From assembly GCA_963921195.1 (NCBI GenBank), contig OY992537.1, forward strand, positions 74,158,894 to 74,222,893: DNA of 64,000 bases, given 5' to 3'. The position numbers and the translations under genes are program-made. Below the pieces are notes generated by a model. The model searched no databases. It was not told the DNA's origin and saw nothing but the letters and a program-made list of their open reading frames with translations. This document shows positions 58,101-64,000 of this stretch, one piece after another; position 1 is the first letter of the stretch, and every line of letters starts with the position of its first letter. The stretch is from Pegoplata infirma (taxonomy: Eukaryota > Arthropoda > Insecta > Diptera > Anthomyiidae).

Positions 58101-59050
58101 ATGTAAAATTCTTCTGCTCTTAACAAATTCCATCAAAAAAAATTTCAATAATTATAAATTTGCATAAAACCATCAAAGGCACAAAATAGTTATTCAAAAT
58201 TCTATTAAAAAAAAAACATTACACATTCACTCGTTTTCAAATTAAAAAAAAAAAAACTTAAAATTAAGCACAAATTTTAAAGTTTCTATGTTAAAAAAAA
58301 ATTTTGATTTTTTTATAATTTAGTTTAGAATTTTTTTTTTTAGTAAAACTATTATTTTATTATTATATTTCGAAATGTTATTTGTTAAAAAAATTATTTA
58401 TTTTATTTCGGTGTTTTTTTTTTTTAGATATTTCTTGTTTTTAATATTAAACTAAATTATTTATTCAAAATTGTTTTGTTCTTTTAATTTTATTAAAAAA
58501 AAAAATTAGATTTTAATTTTAGTTTTAGTAAATTTTTTTTTAAAAAATATTGATTATTTTTGTATTAGAAAACAAAAATATGGCCACATTTAAGAGCAAT
58601 ATTAGTATTAATTTTTTTAAATAAATTAATATTAATTAGTATTAATTAACTAAATTTCTTTGTTTTTTTCTGTAAAATATTGCAAATTTATGTTTTGGTC
58701 TTTTTTGTGTAATTTACAAGTGTATTATAATTATAAAACAGAATTATAAACTTTTATGGTATAAGTCGTCATAAAAACATAGTATAGAATATGTGATAAA
58801 AAGTGTTTTAAGATTTTAAAAAACAAAAAAAAATATCCTAAACAATAATGCTGAACAAAACATCAGTTTAAAAATACTCAAAATCGAAAATGTGTATGTA
58901 CCTTCCTTTTTGTAATTCTTTTTCCTTTTCATAACAAAAAATACATTTCCTTTGCATAGATTTTTTTATAAATACATTTATTCACAATTTATCATTTTAA
59001 CATTTAATATTTACGCCCTTCAATTATATGAGTTTTATTTCAATAAATTT
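58101..59050 (+). other. Cda5: Cda5 3' UTR with polyadenylation signals
   Basis: AT-rich non-coding sequence after the stop. AATAAA occurs at 58620-58625 and 59042-59047, either of which could direct 3' end formation. The right limit is a guess based on the second hexamer. Confidence 0.5.
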
Positions 59051-59484
59051 TTTACATTCAATATTTTTGTTTAATTTCAAATTTTTATACGAGTTTTAAT
59101 CCATTCAAGAGGAATTTATATGAATAATTCCTACCCAAATTATACTTTCCTTATTTAAGCGTTTTAACAGCCCCCAGTTGGTAACGTCCATGAGACATCC
59201 TAGGTCACGGTCCACTGACATGTCAGAGTCACACCAGGCATTCCCAAGACATCTTTATATACCGAGTAGAGGACATTTTCATATAAATTTTCAAAATGTC
59301 CTCAGTAATAGTCAGCAGATGTCAAGGGGTGCTAACATTCCGACGACATTTCCCTTGGGTCAATGTCGGATATAGGTCATACGAAATTACAAAAAATATT
59401 CGTATTTCCTTCACGTTTTACTTTAATCCATTTTCCTTTAGAAATTAACTTTATCATATCAAGAAATAACTTTTCGCCTTTTTT

Positions 59485-59554
59485 AGTCCCTACAGGATTT
59501 GAACCTGAAACCTCCAGTTTATTAGTTCTACACCTAACAACTTAATCCAAACTT
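59485..59554 (-). repeat. tRNA-Ile-derived SINE-like head
   Basis: On the minus strand TTAAGTTGTTAGG (A-box-like) is followed by AACTAATAAACTGG (an anticodon-loop equivalent CTAATAA, as in isoleucine tRNA AAT) and GGTTCAAATCC (B box). Stems are mismatched, so it is not a working tRNA. A tRNA-like head followed by unrelated sequence (59380-59485) suggests a SINE. Confidence 0.5.
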
Positions 59555-59570
59555 TATTTTCAAAATGTTA

Positions 59571-60053
59571 GTGGTATTCATTTAACCGTATAAACACCTC
59601 GTATACCGTGTATATCTGGTTAGTTTACACAATTATTGTCAAAAATATTTTACGAGGCCTGATATATTTGTACACATATTTTGGTGCGTAAACTTGTATC
59701 GTATAATTATACAGGTTTAGGATTGCCAATGTTCAAATAATTTTGATATATTTTTGCTATTTTTTGTTTTTTTTACAATTTGGCAATCTTGTTAAAAATG
59801 ACAAATATTAAAAAAATAAAATAAAAAAATATTTTTGTTTGCAGTAAATTTATTAATTAATTTAGAATTTATTAATTGTTTGAAATTTTGTTTTTTTGTG
59901 GCATTGTAAATTTTCCAAATACAAAAATATTTTTTTTTGTTTTGACACTTGTGTAAGCAATACGAGGTAATCAAAAAGGTCATTCATAAAAACCACCTCG
60001 TATAATTATACAAATACGAGTCGCGTATAAATATACGGTTAAATGAATACCAC
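59571..60053. mobile_element. MITE with perfect 22-bp inverted ends and TGTTA duplication
   Basis: 483 bp; ends GTGGTATTCATTTAACCG plus four more identical bases, perfectly inverted, with TGTTA on both sides (59566-59570, 60054-60058). The interior holds CCTCGTATA / TATACGAG motifs. A five-base duplication does not fit hAT or Tc1. Superfamily unknown to me. Confidence 0.75.
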
Positions 60054-60118
60054 TGTTATGTCTATTTATTACTTTTATACTACTTGTAGCACCGTTTTAC
60101 CCATTAGGGCACACTGGG

Positions 60119-60400
60119 CACGTGCCCAGGGCGCCCATCTCACGGTGGCCCCGAAAGACCAATAACCATTTTTCATTCGTATAGTAAATTTTTAATAAAG
60201 AAGAAGCCTCAGATTCTTAAACATTTTTCGTATAGAAAAAATCTCAGATATGGTGACATTTTTCATATCGAAAAAGTCTCAGTATCTTATTGTTAGACGT
60301 TTTTCTTATAATAAAAGCCTGAGATTCTGAGACATTTTTCGTATAGAAAAAATCTCAGATTCTGAGAAATTTTTTGTATAGAAAAAGTCTCGAATTTTTT
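60119..60400. repeat. GGGCACGTGCCC palindrome and third small alternating array
   Basis: Starts at a GC-rich spot with the perfect palindrome GGGCACGTGCCC. From 60190 it has five or six units of CTCAGATTCTGAGAC and TTTTTCGTATAGAAAAA, the 48.6-50.3 kb array type in reverse orientation. Confidence 0.6.
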
Positions 60401-60479
60401 TTTTTTCGTTTTTTGAGGATTTTCCCGATTTCTTCAAAAGAAACTATATGAACATTATATATATATTTTTTTCCCAAAG

Positions 60480-60735
60480 ATTTTGTGAAGGCCTATCCAA
60501 TGGTGTAACGGTCATGTCCAAATTCGGCTTCGTTAAGTTCGTTTTTGTCAAAAATGTATAATCGTAGGGGTAGTTTATATAGAGATGTGTATAAATACGA
60601 CCGCCAAAATCATACATAATAATCACCATCAAAGTTAATCTGACCCGTATTTTTTCGTTTGGCAAAATTCCTACTAGTTCGGCTTTTATACGGATTTTCC
60701 CGAAAGCCCTTATTTTTTCATAAGGTGGCAACCCT
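60480..60735 (-). repeat. Dispersed repeat related to 1715-1990 and 63520-63740
   Basis: On the minus strand it shares TGGCAAC-type start, GGAATTTTGCCAAACG and ATACGGGTCAGATTAACTTT-like blocks with the other two copies. No defined ends. Confidence 0.45.
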
Positions 60736-60738
60736 TTT

Positions 60739-61529
60739 TTATACCCTCCACTCTTGTGATGGAGGGTATATATAAGTTTGTCATTCCGTTTGTAACACCT
60801 CGAAATATTGATCTAGGACCCCATAAAGTATATATATTCATGATCCTCGATCTATTTAAACATTTATCAACCGTTCTTTTGTCTGTCTGTTGAAAACACG
60901 CTAACTTTTGAAAGACTCCTGAAGTTTGGCATATATATTGGGCATTTACCTGGTCAGGTTGGCATTGCAATCCAGCGAAATCGGTCCAGTGGTTCAAAAG
61001 TTATAAGCAAAAGACTGAGATAAAAAACACGCTAACATTCGAAAGACAATTCTGAGGATGCTGAAACTTGGCATTTATATTTATCGTGCCCCTGGCCTAG
61101 TATTGAATTTCAGCCGAATCAGTCGAGTGGTTCAAAAGTTATTAACAAAACCGTGAATTTCAGATTTGTTTCACCTTAAATTCACGTGTTGAAAACCCCT
61201 TAAACATGTTTTAAAAACATTGGTAATCCACAAAAATATTTTACAACGTATTTTTGTCACTCAAAAACTTTTTTACAATAAAAAAAAATACACTCAAAAA
61301 AATATACACTCAAAAAAAATTGTACAATCAAAAAAAATTCAGACGCAAAAAAAAATTTTGAAATTTGTTTTTTTTTCAAAAATTACTAAAAAAAAGTTGT
61401 TTTACACAAAGTAAAATATTTCTAATCAAAAATTTTATTTTTTTCACGTTAGAAAATTTACTATCACTTAAGGGAATTGTGGAGGGTATTCATAGATTTG
61501 GCCAAGTCGAATTAACCTTTTCTACTTGT
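60739..61529 (+). mobile_element. mini-me-like element 8
   Basis: Close relative of element 7 (TTATACCCTCCACTCTTGTG start, ATTCATGATCCTCGATC core, end hairpin TTGGCCAAGTCGAA, TTTTCTACTTGTT) but with the (GTCY)n tract reduced to GTCTGTCTG. Confidence 0.6.
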
Positions 61530-61829
61530 TAAATTTGAGATTGGGCAAGTAAATCTTTTTTCCCCCTCATTCCCATATTCAAGTTTCATGACAATCGGCG
61601 GGTGCCCTGTGAAAGACCTTCCTTGTTAGCTAAATGTTAAGCATAAAATATTTGTAAGGCATGTTGACCCTTTAAATGGATGTTTTATTGTTCTTTTACG
61701 TTTAATTTTGCAATTAGGGCTAAATTGGCAAAGGGTTAAATTTTTGTAAAAAACATCACTGTCGTAAAATTTTACTGAAGACATCCAAACACATTTACTA
61801 TACCCTCAGAAGTGCATTTACTATACCCA

Positions 61830-62345
61830 GTCGGCAAAAAAAAATCAATGCTGACATACTGCTGACTCTCCAATTATGAAATTGCTGACATTTGGATACA
61901 ATTTTTCCAAATTTCTGGAAGGAAGTCAGCCAAATGCCTTTGCAAAAAATACAAAAAAAACTACTTTAGGTCATACAAAAATAAGGCTTACAAGTGAAGT
62001 CTCCCTGGTGTCACCCTCCGATCTTCAAGAAATTTGAATATGTTATGTTGCTTAGACCAAAAATTAATTCGACCCGTATTTTGTTTTTTAGCGTCCCAAA
62101 CTCATTTTTATGGGGGGTGGATTTGTACGGAAGGAAATTGACCTTTCCAGTTTCTTACGACAATTTAATCAAAATTAAATATAATAGATACCAGATTATA
62201 GGTATTTAAAATACCTATCTCGTAGTCTAACAACGTGCAAGAAAAGACAAAATTTTTGACTTATTAACACAAATGTCTTAAAATATAGCTATTTAACTTA
62301 GTATGACGAAAATTTGTTCTTGTTTGGACACGTTTTTTACACACT
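61830..62345. repeat. Dispersed repeats
   Basis: 61830-61990 matches 6340-6530; 61990-62345 matches 31902-32160 in the same orientation and continues after the MITE at 62818-62860. Confidence 0.5.
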
Positions 62346-62347
62346 TA

Positions 62348-62814
62348 TAGTGCGTTTACAGTGATTTTCTAATCTAGCTTAAAGTAGAGTGTGGCTCCAA
62401 TCTAGTTTCAATTTATTAGATTGCCTAAACAAATTAATTTTTTTCAATCTAGTAGTTTAGATTCTAATCGGCAAACGCAATCTGGTAAAGTTAGATACAA
62501 CTCTGTATTTCTATTATTTGCATTTTCCAACACTGAAAAACACCGACACAAAGCTTGCCGTTTTGATGACGCCGCCAAGTATGTTTATGCCGCCTTCATT
62601 GTTATTTGTAAACGCCATCACTGTCCTTGTTAATCATACGACGACTAATTACCGTCGCTGTCTTTTGACGCAGTCACACACATTTATTACCAACTTGTTA
62701 TAAATGCCAATCTTTATCTTCTCAAATGTAAAAAATGACAATGTAAACGGTACAGATTGCAAAGTAGATTAAAATCGCAATTTACTAGATTAGAAATCCA
62801 ATGTAAATGCACTA
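62348..62814. mobile_element. MITE with TTA target duplication and in-window empty site
   Basis: 467 bp; ends TAGTGCGTTTACAGTG and the inverted CAATGTAAATGCACTA, followed inside by TTCTAATCTAG / CTAGATTAGAA. TTA on each side (62345-62347, 62815-62817). Removing it gives CACACTTAGATAGG, matching CACACATAGATAGG at 32151-32164. TTA duplication fits PIF/Harbinger-type mobilisation. The short open frames inside are not conserved-looking. Confidence 0.82.
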
Positions 62815-62978
62815 TTAGATAGGTTTTTCAAAGACCTTTCATTTGGTAGGTTTCTTTGCATTATATAGAAGACAAACGAAAAAATATGAAAAATGTCTGG
62901 AGACGTGTATTTTCATATTAAACATTAATATGATTTATTTTCCAGGTTTTATATTTGCAATGAAAATTAAATTCAACA

Positions 62979-63480
62979 GGTAAGAAAACTATGGTCGGGC
63001 AAGATCAGTTATATAATACCCTACACAAGTATTTTCGAAAAATGGGTCCCAAGAGAGGGCAAAAAATTGTAGAAAAGCGTGTGGCAGCAGAACATATTTT
63101 GTATGATATGTTGCTTTTTAAAGATACAAGTCTTTTTTTGGCGCCCAACCTGGGGCTGCTTTAAGACAAGGTTTTGCAGGTTTTATATTTTCAATAAAAA
63201 TTAAATTCAGCAAGTAAGAAAACTATAGTCGGTCAAGATCGGCCATATAACTTAAGAACCAACTCCAATTATGTTTTCGATTGGATCTATCTCTTGTAAG
63301 GTCTTTTGGTAGTGTAAAAACACACACAAACCAAATTTGAATAAAGAAGACTTTTGATAATAGACCGATTAAACTGAACATCGAGCGAAATTTATATATG
63401 GGGACTAACAAAGAAGGTATCCCATAGCTTTGCTCTGCAATTTATATGTGTAAGTAAGTACCGAAAACTACATTTAACCT
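62979..63480 (-). mobile_element. mini-me-like ends, reverse orientation, duplicated
   Basis: AGGTAAGAAAACTATGGTCG at 62980 and AGTAAGAAAACTATAGTCGG at 63213, each followed by a short hairpin-like GGTCAAGATCGGCC region, are two starts of the element type seen at 31031. The (GGAC)n tract is missing, so both are truncated. Confidence 0.5.
63138..63156 (+). other. tRNA-Lys primer-binding-site-like motif, plus strand
   Basis: TTGGCGCCCAACCTGGGGC in the sense direction; the only plus-strand member of the set. No LTR or coding region beside it. Confidence 0.4.
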
Positions 63481-63519
63481 GTTATTTTTTATCGGCTATC
63501 CCGGTGGTTTAAAAAAGGG

Positions 63520-64000
63520 TTGCCACCATATGAAAAATGGTGGCTTTTCTGGAACATCTGAATAAAAGCCGAACAAACAGAAATTTCGTCAAAAGCAAAA
63601 ACACGTGTCAGCTTAAATTTAATAGAGATTATTATATGTATATCGAGGGCCTATATTCAAAACCCTCTATCTTCCATTTTCACGAAAATGACTTTTTGAT
63701 GGCAAAATATTCAGTAAAAAGGCCCTCATCTATGGTGTAAAATTCAGAACAAAAATATTTTTGTTTGCTATTTTATTTGCATTTTTGGTTTTCTCTATCT
63801 TTTACACACTTAATTTTTCTGAATGCAAAACCCTCTATCTTTTCAAATAATTAATTTGTAATTATCTTTTTTGAATAATTCCATCATGCATTACATGTTT
63901 TCATACTAAATTTTGCATACTGAACATGAATTTGTCAACAAAATTCCAGAACCACGATTTTGGTCCACTGATGCTAATTTTTTGAAAATTCTTGTTTGAC
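63520..64000 (+). repeat. Dispersed repeat then plain AT-rich flank
   Basis: 63520-63740 is related to 1715-1990 and 60480-60735 (AAAAACACGTGTCAGCTTAA, AAATTTAATAGAGATTATTA-like blocks). CCCTCTATCTT occurs twice (63663, 63831). After 63740 I see no feature. Confidence 0.4.

Noticed and set aside
59485..59554. Functional tRNA gene
   Set aside because: A- and B-box-like blocks exist but acceptor and D/T stems are mismatched; better read as a tRNA-derived repeat.
62421..62703. Overlapping open frames inside the TTA-type MITE (Cys/His-rich ending)
   Set aside because: Short, overlapping, in a non-autonomous element; no zinc-finger or transposase pattern beyond chance Cys and His.

Overview
The window is a stretch of an AT-rich, intron-heavy, repeat-packed insect genome, most likely a higher (schizophoran) fly. 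The fly assignment rests on three things: a Cda5-type chitin deacetylase, mini-me-like elements with (GTCY)n tracts, and RNase H-bearing non-LTR retrotransposons. I cannot name the species from sequence alone.

One host gene runs along the + strand from about 482 to 58100, with a 3' UTR to about 59050. It is the 3' part of a group IV chitin deacetylase (Cda5). I assemble it from ten exon positions whose splice phases agree throughout. They are a Gln-rich exon (482-1283), a 50-nt exon (6677-6726), a Thr-rich mucin exon (7138-7686), a giant Ser/Thr/Pro-rich exon (14122-17814), a 108-nt linker exon (29063-29170) and a Cys-rich exon (34422-34615). Then come two alternative versions of the first catalytic exon (34715-34943 and 35301-35526), followed by exons 44426-44863, 48312-48510 and 57933-58100 (stop). 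The 5' exons (signal peptide and, by family knowledge, the chitin-binding domain) lie upstream of the window. The part seen here codes for about 2142 residues: a long, probably extracellular, glycosylated spacer followed by the polysaccharide deacetylase (NodB-fold) domain with TFDD, HTISH, RAPF and HAAW motifs.

The introns and the 3' flank are a museum of transposons. 2.4-13.5 kb: degraded non-LTR elements on both strands with nested DNA transposons. 18.1-22.6 kb: a satellite of about 4.5 kb whose 38-bp unit is two alternating perfect palindromes, one carrying the DREF-type TATCGATA site. 23.6-27.2 kb: another non-LTR copy, then mini-me-like elements. 29.6-33.2 kb: inverted repeats around a 200-N assembly gap. 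35.9-40.6 kb: a four-layer nest of DNA transposons with clean target duplications. 43.8-48.2 kb: foldback elements with tandem-repeat arms. 48.6-50.3 kb: a second alternating-palindrome array. 50.4-57.9 kb: mini-me-like copies carrying 1-2 kb palindromic elements. 59-64 kb: a tRNA-derived SINE-like head, MITEs and more mini-me-like copies.

The most noteworthy signals are the 38-bp palindrome satellite, the frame-enforced mutually exclusive catalytic exons, a 6-nt tandem splice acceptor that decides whether a metal-binding His is present, and the density of intronic foldback elements, several datable by nesting or by empty-site comparison inside the window.
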